Shown here one piece after another: positions 42,947-51,147 of a stretch of DNA of 64,000 nucleotides. Made by a program: the position numbers and the translations under genes. The stretch's first letter is position 1. Each line of letters begins with the position of its first letter. Location: contig NZ_WTTB01000004.1 of NCBI RefSeq assembly GCF_009828835.1, forward strand, positions 62,001 to 126,000, read 5' to 3'. The notes beneath the pieces are model-generated. The model worked only from the letters and a program-made list of their open reading frames with translations. It was not told where the DNA came from and made no database searches. The DNA is from Erysipelothrix urinaevulpis (GTDB lineage: Bacteria > Bacillota_I > Bacilli_A > Erysipelotrichales > Erysipelotrichaceae).

Positions 42947-43024
42947 TCTTTCCTCATCTTTCTAAAATCTATTTTACCATAGCTGTTTATGATGTATGTT
43001 AACAATGATTAACATTATAAGTTC

Positions 43025-43053
43025 TTGCATCACTTTTTTTATCGTGGCATAAT
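43025..43053 (+). promoter_or_regulatory. Promoter of the AraC-type regulator gene
   Basis: TTGCAT (43025-43030) and CATAAT (43048-43053) are 17 bases apart, upstream of the start codon at 43073. An ATG inside the -35 region supports the later start. Confidence 0.6.
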
Positions 43054-43072
43054 CAAGAAAAAGGGGGATGTC

Positions 43073-43921
43073 ATGAGAATCGATAATCAACATGTTAATA
43101 AAGGATTGAACTATATTCTAAACAATTTATATCACGATTTGTCAGTCGATGATGTTGCAAACTACTGCAATATCTCCAAGTATCACTACAATCGTTTATT
43201 TAAAAAATCTACTGGCGAGAGTGTTTATGCCTTTATTCGACGCTTAAAAATAGAGAAGAGTACATTGCAAATTAAAATTGACCCTCACAAATCATTGACA
43301 CATATTGGTTATGATTTTGGTTATAGCCCTGGAAACTACAGTAAAATTTTCAAGAATCTTATGGAGCAAACACCCTCTAGTTTTAGACAAAAAACACTCG
43401 ATTACACCGTGAAATCTCCCTATAATAGAGGAACAATCCACTCGTTATATTCCTACGATGACTACAATAATTTAATCGAGATCAAAGAATTTCCTGACAC
43501 AAAGGTTTTATACCATCGTTACTTTGGTTCATATCAAGATATAAAATCTAAATGGAAAATTTTTACAGATACCTACAAAGAGTATTTAAGTAGTGATTCG
43601 CTTCTAATTGAAAGAACTTATGATGACCCAACAGTCACCAATAAGCAAAAATGTATGTATGATATATGTATGAGTATCCCCATGAATCTAGACCATGAGG
43701 ACAGCCAAATTATTCCTGGAGGACTGTATGCAGTCCTTCATTATGATGGTCCTATTGATCAAATGTATCTATCTTTTCAAGGTCTGTTTAGAGTTTGGCT
43801 CCCTAAAAGTGGTTATTATTTGGATAACCGCTATGGTTTTGATATTTATCGAGCTCATAATTCTAAAGCGATGACCATTAAATTTGATCTATGCATTCCT
43901 ATTTCAAAGAGCACGTTTTGA
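43073..43921 (+). CDS. AraC-family regulator with GyrI-like effector domain
   Basis: The 282-residue protein has two AraC-type helix-turn-helix units (Y-C-N-I-S-K-Y-H-Y-N-R-L-F-K-K near residue 40 and Y-D-F-G-Y-S-P-G-N-Y-S-K-I-F near 90) at the N-terminus and a C-terminal GyrI/SHS2-like part (I-K-E-F-P-D-T-K-V-L-Y-H-R, later F-D-L-C-I-P-I-S). Such regulators bind hydrophobic drugs or small ligands and switch on efflux genes. It is upstream of and in the same direction as the MATE pump gene. GGGGG lies seven bases before the ATG. Confidence 0.88.
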   Translation: MRIDNQHVNKGLNYILNNLYHDLSVDDVANYCNISKYHYNRLFKKSTGESVYAFIRRLKIEKSTLQIKIDPHKSLTHIGYDFGYSPGNYSKIFKNLMEQTPSSFRQKTLDYTVKSPYNRGTIHSLYSYDDYNNLIEIKEFPDTKVLYHRYFGSYQDIKSKWKIFTDTYKEYLSSDSLLIERTYDDPTVTNKQKCMYDICMSIPMNLDHEDSQIIPGGLYAVLHYDGPIDQMYLSFQGLFRVWLPKSGYYLDNRYGFDIYRAHNSKAMTIKFDLCIPISKSTF

Positions 43922-43957
43922 TAAGTTTTTTTATCCTAAACCCCATAAACTTAAAGA

Positions 43958-43972
43958 TGTAATATCATTACA
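43958..43972 (+). promoter_or_regulatory. Palindrome between the AraC-type regulator and the MATE gene
   Basis: TGTAATATCATTACA is a perfect inverted repeat (six-base arms, three-base centre), 25 bases before the MATE start codon. Likely an operator, but no regulator can be assigned from this sequence. Confidence 0.5.
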
Positions 43973-43996
43973 GATTAAAAGAAAGGGGTTTTTATT

Positions 43997-45313
43997 TTGA
44001 ATAGTCACGATCTTCAAAACAAGTTAAGTAAAACAATCTTAGTGTATTCTATACCATCAATCATCGCTATGCTTCTTACATCCTCCGTATCATTAGTTGA
44101 TGGTTACTTTATTGGCAACTATGTGAGCGAAGATGCACTTGCAGCCATCAATATGGGACTACCAATTTTATATTTATATCTCGGAGTTGGTTTAATGATT
44201 TCTGTTGGAGGTATCGCAATTGCAGGGCGCTATTTAGGGGCGAACAATATTGAAAAAAGCAATCAAGTTTTCAATCAAACCTTTGTAACTGCTTTGCTTA
44301 GTTCAATATTCGTTAGTTTATTATTTTTCATATTTCTACCAGTAATCACGCGTTTTCTCAATCCTACATTACAAGGTTATTTTAAAGACTATTATCTACT
44401 CATGTTGCTGGCCTACCCTATGATCATTCTTATCACTGGTTTTGGGATGTTTATTCGAGCAGAAGGTAAGCCGCAATTCATCATGTTCGTCAATGCATTT
44501 ATGCTATTAATTAATATAATTCTAGACTACATTTTTACACTAAAATTAGAATTGGGTATAAAAGGGGTTGCCTATGCTTCGATTATCTCTTTGTCCTTTG
44601 GAATGATCTTACTTATTTACTATATCCTAAAACTGTCAACTATTTTCAAGTTTAAGAAAACCGTATTTGATCGCTCTATATTAAGAGAGACACTCTTAAA
44701 TGGTGCTTCAGAGTTTATTGGACAAATGTCAATGGTTATTTCTATGCTTGCATTTAACGTTTCAATCATGAACTTGGAAGGAGTACAAGGGATCGCAGCT
44801 TTCACTGTCGTTGGTTATCTATCCTATATATTTAATATGATTGTCATTGGTTTTGGTCAAGGAGCCAGTCCGCTTATCAGCTTTTCATTTGGGGCAAATG
44901 AAAAAGAGTTAAGTATGAAAATCCGAAAAAAGACAACACAGTTTGTTTCGCTTGTTGCTTTTATTATGATTCTTATCGTTTATATTTTTAATCAAAGCTA
45001 TGCAACATTTTTCGTAAATAACCAAGAAATTGTGAATTTGATTCGACCTGGTTTGAAATTATTTGTCTTGTCGTTTATCTTTGCTGGCCTTAATACTCTT
45101 GCTTCTTTCTATTTTACATCGATTGGTAAAGCGAAAGAATCAGCAATCATTTCATTTGCAAGAGGTTTAGGATTTTTACTTTTGGCTATCTTAATTCTCC
45201 CTAGACTTTTCCAAATGAACGGTATTTGGCTTGTTCCGTTAGTCACTGAGTTTTTAACAAGCATCATCGTAATCTATTACTTAAATAACGATAAAAGAAG
45301 TATCAGCTTTTAA
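43997..45313 (+). CDS. MATE-family multidrug efflux pump
   Basis: The 438-residue protein has about twelve membrane segments in two halves and MATE-type motifs (S-L-V-D-G-Y-F-I-G near residue 30, G-L-P-I-L-Y near 50, G-F-G-Q-G-A-S-P-L-I-S-F near 290). It exports drugs or metabolites with Na+ or H+ as driving ion. The start seems to be TTG at 43997 with AAAGGGG upstream; no ATG fits earlier than residue 20. It belongs to the regulator-plus-pump pair. Confidence 0.9.
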   Translation: MNSHDLQNKLSKTILVYSIPSIIAMLLTSSVSLVDGYFIGNYVSEDALAAINMGLPILYLYLGVGLMISVGGIAIAGRYLGANNIEKSNQVFNQTFVTALLSSIFVSLLFFIFLPVITRFLNPTLQGYFKDYYLLMLLAYPMIILITGFGMFIRAEGKPQFIMFVNAFMLLINIILDYIFTLKLELGIKGVAYASIISLSFGMILLIYYILKLSTIFKFKKTVFDRSILRETLLNGASEFIGQMSMVISMLAFNVSIMNLEGVQGIAAFTVVGYLSYIFNMIVIGFGQGASPLISFSFGANEKELSMKIRKKTTQFVSLVAFIMILIVYIFNQSYATFFVNNQEIVNLIRPGLKLFVLSFIFAGLNTLASFYFTSIGKAKESAIISFARGLGFLLLAILILPRLFQMNGIWLVPLVTEFLTSIIVIYYLNNDKRSISF

Positions 45314-45326
45314 CTGATACTTCTTT
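45294..45326. terminator. Convergent terminator between MATE and Nudix genes
   Basis: AAAGAAGTATCAG pairs with CTGATACTTCTTT (13 base pairs) with a seven-base loop containing the MATE stop codon. It lacks a strong T-run on the plus strand, but the position between converging genes fits. Confidence 0.75.
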
Positions 45327-45328
45327 AG

Positions 45329-45772
45329 TCATCTAAAAACCCCACAACCTTTTTTATCAAGAGCATCTTCTAACCAAGATGGATCCATCGTCAAAAGATT
45401 ATCAGGGAGTTCATTTGGTTTAAAAAATCGGATGTCTACACTTTCTGATTCATCAATTCTTAATTTACCCCCGATAATTTCAGCTTCAAAATAATTTGTT
45501 ATAAAATGGGTCGTTTTTCCATTTGGGTAATGAATAATTTGGCTGGTTGGGTCTGAATACACACCAATCATTCTCGTAATGTTTACGATAAGCCCTGTTT
45601 CTTCCTTTACCTCACGAATGACAGCTTCCTTAACCGTCTCGCCAATCTCAATATGTCCGGAAATTAATCCCCATTGGTTTAAATCTTTTCTTTTTTGCAG
45701 TAGAATCTCATGGTTCTCGTTAAAGATTGCGACAGCAATAGCTGGATATACCCTATCAACATCATTGTACAC
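45329..45772 (-). CDS. Nudix hydrolase
   Basis: The 147-residue protein has a complete Nudix box, G-H-I-E-I-G-E-T-V-K-E-A then V-I-R-E-V-K-E-E-T-G-L (residues 40-62). It hydrolyses a nucleoside diphosphate derivative; substrate unknown. The start codon is GTG at 45772, inside the end of the preceding gene, so translation is coupled. Confidence 0.9.
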   Translation of the reverse strand: MYNDVDRVYPAIAVAIFNENHEILLQKRKDLNQWGLISGHIEIGETVKEAVIREVKEETGLIVNITRMIGVYSDPTSQIIHYPNGKTTHFITNYFEAEIIGGKLRIDESESVDIRFFKPNELPDNLLTMDPSWLEDALDKKGCGVFR

Positions 45773-46835
45773 TTTTTACATCTTCACCTTCATCAAAAAA
45801 TAATGAATGAAACATCTTTATATTATCGTCTACAAAACCAACTTGGTGTTTATTTTGAGCATGCATAACAAACTTAGCGAAGTTTTCTGGTTCGACAAAT
45901 CCGTTTTCATCGTATTCATAGATTAAATCAAGTGCTGTAATTTTTCTTCCACGTTTCTTCTTTCTTTCAGGCAATGGTTGATTTCCTATGAAGAGCATAA
46001 AAAGATGATTTGATTCTAAGAGATTGATCAAAAGTTTTTCATCACTTTCTAAGCGATAATACATACCAAGGTGACGTAAATAAGCCTGTTCATAATTTTT
46101 ATTCATTGCATCATGCAAACTTAGATATGCACTTGCCGTAACCTGTAAGAAATCTTCAGGTTCCAAATCAAATTGATCTATCTTACTCATATCATAGGAG
46201 CTCAAAGAATGCCCTCTGAGTATCCATAATTCCAGCCTTGATAGTTCATAGAACAACTGTCGATGCTTTAAACTGTGCTTCATGGCACGATACCGTGCGC
46301 CATCTAAATTACTCTGTTCATTGGAAAACCAATTGGTATAGACTAACAATAGATTGATAAACAACATGATATAAAGAAAGGGTGTACCTTTGTGAAATAT
46401 AATTATACCTGTCATAACAACACTCGTAATTATGTTAAATAAAACACCACCAAATAAAAATTGAAATAGCGGAGGATTATCCCTTTCCTCATGGATCATC
46501 CTGCAATGCCCCAATAAACCCTTAATCGGCATTATTCTAATGCTAAAATTACCAAACTCATCTTTAAAGAGTGTCCAAATCAAGATCCCAAAACCAATAA
46601 ATTCATAGCCATTAAGTAAGCCCATCACTAGATGACCCATTTCATGAATCCAGACAGTTAGTAAAAGCGCTGAAAAAACCAGCCCAACATTATTGATTAT
46701 TGTATCGATGATTGTATCTATCATAGTGTCAATATCGACATCCATAATTGGCGTAAGCACAGATAAGCCAATCCCAATCATGACGCCAATAACTATCGGA
46801 ACCAATTTACGTTTATCTTTTATTTTCTTTGCCAT
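45762..46835 (-). CDS. M50-like site-2-protease-type membrane protein
   Basis: The 357-residue protein has membrane segments at about residues 12-28, 40-62, 125-150 and 152-170, with the zinc-binding H-E-M-G-H in W-I-H-E-M-G-H-L-V-M-G at about 64-73 and a later L-D-G-A-R-Y-R that may hold the third metal ligand. M50 proteases cut membrane proteins within the bilayer. The long soluble C-terminal half has no recognised domain. It overlaps the GNAT gene by 16 bases and the Nudix gene by 11. Confidence 0.82.
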   Translation of the reverse strand: MAKKIKDKRKLVPIVIGVMIGIGLSVLTPIMDVDIDTMIDTIIDTIINNVGLVFSALLLTVWIHEMGHLVMGLLNGYEFIGFGILIWTLFKDEFGNFSIRIMPIKGLLGHCRMIHEERDNPPLFQFLFGGVLFNIITSVVMTGIIIFHKGTPFLYIMLFINLLLVYTNWFSNEQSNLDGARYRAMKHSLKHRQLFYELSRLELWILRGHSLSSYDMSKIDQFDLEPEDFLQVTASAYLSLHDAMNKNYEQAYLRHLGMYYRLESDEKLLINLLESNHLFMLFIGNQPLPERKKKRGRKITALDLIYEYDENGFVEPENFAKFVMHAQNKHQVGFVDDNIKMFHSLFFDEGEDVKSVQ

Positions 46836-47245
46836 TGCATTGTCATCTCCACTTCGTTATTTTCCTTATCAAGAGATTCGTTGATCACCATAAACCCTTG
46901 TCTATCATAAAACTCAACAGCTAAGTTATTATTTTTATACACATCTAAGCTTAAACAATCACGCTTACGTTTGACATAGTCAATTAATTGGTAACCAATC
47001 CCTTTATTTTGAGCCTTGCTGCTGACAAAAAGACCGGCAATGTATTCATTGACAAGTCCTATAAAACCAAGTATCTCATGATCATTTTCATAGACGTAAA
47101 GCTCTGCTTGAATGAGTGCTTCTTTAACCCTTGAATAGTTTTCTTTCCAATAAGACTCATTCACAAAATTATGGGCTTCTATATTACCATCTAACCAAAT
47201 TTTCATGATTTTTTCTAAATCACGTTCTCTAAATTTTCTTATCAT
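46820..47245 (-). CDS. GNAT-family acetyltransferase
   Basis: The 141-residue protein has the GNAT acetyl-CoA motif S-K-A-Q-N-K-G-I-G-Y-Q-L-I-D (about residues 75-88) and the following V-Y-K-N-N-L-A-V-E-F-Y. Substrate unknown. First of three overlapping genes with the M50-like protease and the Nudix hydrolase. Confidence 0.9.
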   Translation of the reverse strand: MIRKFRERDLEKIMKIWLDGNIEAHNFVNESYWKENYSRVKEALIQAELYVYENDHEILGFIGLVNEYIAGLFVSSKAQNKGIGYQLIDYVKRKRDCLSLDVYKNNNLAVEFYDRQGFMVINESLDKENNEVEMTMQWQRK

Positions 47246-47316
47246 AATCTAACCTTGAGTTCCTTAGTCATTATATACTCCGTTTCTTTCTCAATGTAAA
47301 TTGTAAATCCTAGGAT

Positions 47317-48042
47317 TTAGTTAATAATTTTTGAACCTTCTAGATACTTATCAAAATCATCTTTGTCACCTTTCCAAGTAAGCAATCCCATATTATCTTT
47401 ACTTGAATCAGCTCTTTGTTCAATAAGTTCTGCAGCGGTGTAACCATGAATTGCATAATGCATTTTATTCTGTACCGTCGCGAAGAAATCTTTAGTTGTT
47501 TTACTATCTTTTGAATAGTCGACAGCCGTTGCATAAATATCCGTAATCTTTTGATAAAAGCGTCTTTCACTGGCTCTTATTTCTTGAATTTCAGCAATTA
47601 AATGTTCAAAATAATCTTCATCGAAAATTTGTCCATTAATTAATCTGTTTTTATCTAAAATATATCCTTGCTTTGTAAAAGTATTTAAAACTTTAGTTGC
47701 CCACTGCCTAAACTGTAATGCTCTTTCAGAATTTGTACGATAACCAACGGCAATTATGGCTGATAAAGAATAGAATTTATATTGATAAGTTTTACCATCA
47801 TCCGCAGTATGTGCAAATTTTGCACATACTGAATCTTCTTCTAGTTCATCTGTTTCAAATATGTTTTTTAAATGCTTTGACACTACAGTTCTATCCACAT
47901 CAAATAACATAGATATGGATTTTTGGGTTAACCAGACATTACCATCTTGTACACGCACTTCTATGGAGTCACTTCCTGCATCTTTGGTGAAAACCATAAA
48001 ATCTACAGTACTATTGCGTATTTGTATCGTCTTACTTTTCAT
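47317..48042 (-). CDS. RhuM-family protein with shortened C-terminal region
   Basis: The 241-residue protein matches the first two thirds of RhuM: V-R-V-Q-D-G-N-V-W-L-T-Q-K-S-I-S-M-L-F with an HTH-like pattern, F-Y-S-L-S-A-I-I-A-V-G-Y-R and A-I-H-G-Y-T-A-A-E-L-I. After M-G-L-L-T-W-K-G the sequence jumps to D-F-D-K-Y-L-E-G-S and ends; usual family members have about 80-100 more residues in between. This suggests an in-frame internal deletion. The frame is open and has a start and a stop, so it may still be made. Function of RhuM is poorly known. Confidence 0.8.
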   Translation of the reverse strand: MKSKTIQIRNSTVDFMVFTKDAGSDSIEVRVQDGNVWLTQKSISMLFDVDRTVVSKHLKNIFETDELEEDSVCAKFAHTADDGKTYQYKFYSLSAIIAVGYRTNSERALQFRQWATKVLNTFTKQGYILDKNRLINGQIFDEDYFEHLIAEIQEIRASERRFYQKITDIYATAVDYSKDSKTTKDFFATVQNKMHYAIHGYTAAELIEQRADSSKDNMGLLTWKGDKDDFDKYLEGSKIIN

Positions 48043-48147
48043 CGTTCAATTCCTTTCTAAATAAATATATTTTTACATGAATGCATTTGAATATTCCCTA
48101 TTATTTAGGACAAACTCTTTCTCTTTTCTAGCTTAATTTTTGCTTAC

Positions 48148-49500
48148 TCAATGAGCTTTTTGTTGTAACAACACCACTGTTTCCACATGCAGTGTATGTG
48201 GAAACATATCGACAGCTTGAACCTTAACGACATCATACTTTTCACTCAGTTGTTTTAGATCATTGGCTAAGCTTTTAGGGTTACAACTCACATAGACAAT
48301 TCGCTCTGGTTCAGTTTCTAAAACTGCTTCAATAAATGATGGATGTAATCCTTTACGTGGGGGATCAACCATTAAGACATCCATGGCTTGTGTTTTAATA
48401 TATTCTTTCATAAAATTCTCAGCTTTATCTGCTACAAAACTGACATTATTAATCTTATTCAGGCGAGCATTTTCCTTGGCCATCTTGACAGCATCTTCTA
48501 CTATTTCAACACCATAGACATGCCTTGCTTGTTTAGCCATCATTAAGCTAATGGTTCCTATTCCTGAATAGGCATCCACAACGACATCCTCTTCTTTAAG
48601 TTCAGCAAACTCAAGTGCAGTTTGATATAGAACTTCTGTTTGGTCACTGTTCACTTGGAAAAAAGATTGACTTGATATTTTAAACGTTAAATCAAGTATC
48701 TTATCTTGGTAGGTATCATCGCCAAAAAGAACTCGTTTTTTTGTTCCTAAAATTACATTTGTTTGTTTAGTGTTGATATTTTGCACTAGGCTTACCAAAT
48801 TGGGAATTGTATCAATGAGCTCGTTAATAAAATCTTGATTTAAGCGATCTGTTGTATTCGTGACTAAAATAATCATTTGCTCATCGGTATGTTGGGCTTG
48901 TCTCACAACAATATTTCGTATTATTCCCTCATGAAACGTTTCATCATACGCTGATATATTATATTTTCTTAACAAATCACGAACAAGGAGCACGGTCTTG
49001 TCAATCCGTTTGTCTTGAATATAAAATTCTTCAATTGGGATCAATTGATGACTTCGTCTTCTAAAAAAACCAGTCTCTAAAACGCCATTCACTTCTCGAA
49101 CTGGAATTTGTCCTTTATTTCGGTAGTTCCATGGATTTTTCATACCAATAATTGGTAAAAACTCAATCTTGTCATCGACTATGTTCGTCGTGATGAGATC
49201 TTTTACTGTTTTTTCTTTAAACTTAAGTTGCGCTTGATAGGTCATATGTTGAAGGGGCATTGTGCCTGTAATCGTTGCTTTTTTATCTAAAATATCGATA
49301 CGATCATCGGATTGTTTTAATACTTCAACAAGAATTGCGATTGCAAAGCGTTTTTGGACGTTTATAATCTTTGCAATTACTCTTTCATTTGGTAATGCTG
49401 ATTCAACAAAAACTGTAAAACCATCCACCTTAGCAACACCAAATCCTTGATCACTAAGATCTATTATTTCTAATTCTATTTGCTCATTTTTTTGTAACAT
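48148..49500 (-). CDS. 23S rRNA (uracil-5-)-methyltransferase, RlmCD/TrmA family
   Basis: The 450-residue protein has a TRAM domain at residues 5-60, the SAM-binding V-D-A-Y-S-G-I-G-T-I-S-L-M near 310, D-P-P-R-K-G-L near 380, the catalytic Cys in Y-V-S-C-N-P and H-V-E-T-V-V-L-L at the end. The region that normally has the [4Fe-4S] cysteines (C-G-G-C-x-x-Q-H) reads I-T-G-T-M-P-L-Q-H, so the iron-sulfur cluster must be absent. The methylation site cannot be told from sequence. Confidence 0.92.
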   Translation of the reverse strand: MLQKNEQIELEIIDLSDQGFGVAKVDGFTVFVESALPNERVIAKIINVQKRFAIAILVEVLKQSDDRIDILDKKATITGTMPLQHMTYQAQLKFKEKTVKDLITTNIVDDKIEFLPIIGMKNPWNYRNKGQIPVREVNGVLETGFFRRRSHQLIPIEEFYIQDKRIDKTVLLVRDLLRKYNISAYDETFHEGIIRNIVVRQAQHTDEQMIILVTNTTDRLNQDFINELIDTIPNLVSLVQNINTKQTNVILGTKKRVLFGDDTYQDKILDLTFKISSQSFFQVNSDQTEVLYQTALEFAELKEEDVVVDAYSGIGTISLMMAKQARHVYGVEIVEDAVKMAKENARLNKINNVSFVADKAENFMKEYIKTQAMDVLMVDPPRKGLHPSFIEAVLETEPERIVYVSCNPKSLANDLKQLSEKYDVVKVQAVDMFPHTLHVETVVLLQQKAH

Positions 49501-49606
49501 TGTGATTTCCGCCTATCTATACGTACTATTATACTAAAAATTAGGTTCTTTTTAGTACTTCTTTAACATTTTTGCTTCTTTTTAAAATATTATCTTTTAT
49601 ATACGG

Positions 49607-49612
49607 TATAAT
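49607..49612 (+). promoter_or_regulatory. -10 box upstream of the ROK kinase gene
   Basis: A perfect TATAAT at 49607-49612, 45 bases before the start codon. The -35 region is weak. Confidence 0.45.
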
Positions 49613-49656
49613 ACTAACATAGAATGCATTAGAAAGTTAAAAGGGGTGAATTGTTA

Positions 49657-50538
49657 ATGCAGAAATATGCAATTGGTGTGGATATTGGTGGTACCGGAAT
49701 GCAGATTGCTTATATTGGGGAAAATGATGGAATTATTAAGAAAGTTCAGATTCCTACAGAAGCTAAAAATGGTGGCGCTGATATCATAGAGCGCTTGTCG
49801 ATTGAAATAGAAAATCTTTTGGATGAAAACATCATGGGTATTGGTGTTGGTACAGCAGGTCAGATTGATAATGAAGGTGTTATTCGTTCGTGTACTGCTA
49901 ACTTTAAAGATTGGAAAGGGATTAATTTAAAAACTGAGTTAGAAACTCGTTTTAACCTTCCTGCTCAAATTGTAAATGATGTTCAAGCGATGAGTCTTGG
50001 TGAAATGATTTATGGTTATAGTTATCCTAATATGATCTCATTAGCACTTGGTACAGGTGTTGGTGGCGCTATTATTAACAATGGTAAATTATACCGTGGA
50101 ACAAATGGATCAGCAGGTGAAATGGGACATGCTGTGCTTGTTCCTTTCGGTAAAGAGTGCCCGTGTGGAAGTCAGGGTTGTCTTGAAACTTATTTATCAG
50201 GAACAGCCATTGAAAAAAGATATCTGGAATTAAGTGGTGAAGAGAAAAAGGGACAAATCATTTTCAAGCAAGACGATGAATATTCTAAACAGGTTGTTGA
50301 TGAGTTTTTAGATTACTTAGCAATAGCAGTCGCTAATATTGCTAACACATTTGCACCGGATGCTGTTGTCCTGAGCGGTGGTGTTGTTGGTTCTTTAGAG
50401 CCTTTTATGGATGACATAAGAACACGCTCGTTACAATTTACACTTGAAGCGAATAAAGAGGTCAAAATCTTACGATCTAACCTTCTAAGCGATGCCATGA
50501 TTTTAGGTGCTGCAAGTACAATTTTTACTGAGGTATAA
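49657..50538 (+). CDS. ROK-family sugar kinase (glucokinase-like)
   Basis: The 293-residue protein has the ROK start G-V-D-I-G-G-T-G-M-Q-I, the zinc motif C-P-C-G-S-Q-G-C-L-E and G-T-G-V-G-G-A-I-I. ROK kinases with this layout phosphorylate glucose or N-acetylated sugars. The start at 49657 (ATG) is chosen because GGGGTGA is eight bases upstream; the TTG at 49651 is too close. It is followed by the hairpin shared with tpx. Confidence 0.92.
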   Translation: MQKYAIGVDIGGTGMQIAYIGENDGIIKKVQIPTEAKNGGADIIERLSIEIENLLDENIMGIGVGTAGQIDNEGVIRSCTANFKDWKGINLKTELETRFNLPAQIVNDVQAMSLGEMIYGYSYPNMISLALGTGVGGAIINNGKLYRGTNGSAGEMGHAVLVPFGKECPCGSQGCLETYLSGTAIEKRYLELSGEEKKGQIIFKQDDEYSKQVVDEFLDYLAIAVANIANTFAPDAVVLSGGVVGSLEPFMDDIRTRSLQFTLEANKEVKILRSNLLSDAMILGAASTIFTEV

Positions 50539-50562
50539 AAATCACATTAGTAGTATTAAATC

Positions 50563-50603
50563 AAATCACTCCTTATAATGAATAGGAAAAGGAGTGATTT
50601 TTT
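50563..50603 (+). terminator. Hairpin between the ROK kinase gene and tpx, with the tpx ribosome binding site in its stem
   Basis: AAATCACTCCTT (50563-50574) pairs with AAGGAGTGATTT (50589-50600) and is followed by a T-rich run. The 3' arm includes AAGGAG, the ribosome binding site of tpx, and the loop contains TATAAT (50574-50579). Read-through RNA would hide this site or stop, whereas RNA started from the loop would not contain the 5' arm. Confidence 0.6.
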
Positions 50604-50606
50604 ATT

Positions 50607-51095
50607 ATGCAAATTGCTAGAAAAGGTGTACCAACTACAATCGATGGGATTCAGTTAACTGTCGGTGACAAAATTAAACCATTTAACCTTGTCAACCGCG
50701 AAGGAACAAAGGTGAGTGAGAAAGATTTTGAAGGTAAAAACCTCTTAATTTCTGTATATCCTGATATCAACACTTCCGTATGTGATCGTCAAACACGACA
50801 ATTTTTCGAACTTGCAAGTTCGGTAGAAAACTGTGAAATTCTCAACGTATCAAATAATAGTTTGGATGCTTTAAATGAGTGGTGTGCTACCAGTGGTTTA
50901 GATGTTCAAATGTTATCAGCTCAAGATACAACATTCCAAGAAGGATTTGGCTTATGGATGCCTGAATTTGAAGTCTTAGCACGTTCGATTTTCGTTGTTA
51001 ACAAAGATGGAATCATTACATATAGCGAAATTGTTCCTGATATGGCTCAAGATCCTGATTACGAACAAGCCATTAAGGCAGCCAATAGTTTATAA
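50607..51095 (+). CDS. tpx: Thiol peroxidase
   Basis: The 162-residue protein has the Tpx peroxidatic motif I-N-T-S-V-C-D-R-Q-T-R-Q-F (Cys59) and a resolving-Cys candidate at A-L-N-E-W-C (Cys93), with L-L-I-S-V-Y-P-D upstream. It reduces hydroperoxides with thioredoxin. It starts at 50607 after AAGGAG, which lies in the stem of the upstream hairpin. A second peroxidase is at 34716-35384. Confidence 0.95.
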   Translation: MQIARKGVPTTIDGIQLTVGDKIKPFNLVNREGTKVSEKDFEGKNLLISVYPDINTSVCDRQTRQFFELASSVENCEILNVSNNSLDALNEWCATSGLDVQMLSAQDTTFQEGFGLWMPEFEVLARSIFVVNKDGIITYSEIVPDMAQDPDYEQAIKAANSL

Positions 51096-51096
51096 T

Positions 51097-51139
51097 CAAA
51101 AAAGATTGCTTACATTAAAATGTAAACAATCTTTTTTTT
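51097..51139. terminator. Convergent terminator between tpx and the SpaA-repeat adhesin
   Basis: AAAAAAGATTG (51098-51108) pairs with CAATCTTTTTT (51127-51137) and a TTACAT/ATGTAA inner stem adds to it; T-runs on both strands. Confidence 0.85.
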
Positions 51140-51147
51140 CGTATTTT

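Noticed and set aside
47340-47570. A 76-codon frame inside the RhuM gene
   Set aside because: It is out of frame with a recognised family member and has no own start signals.
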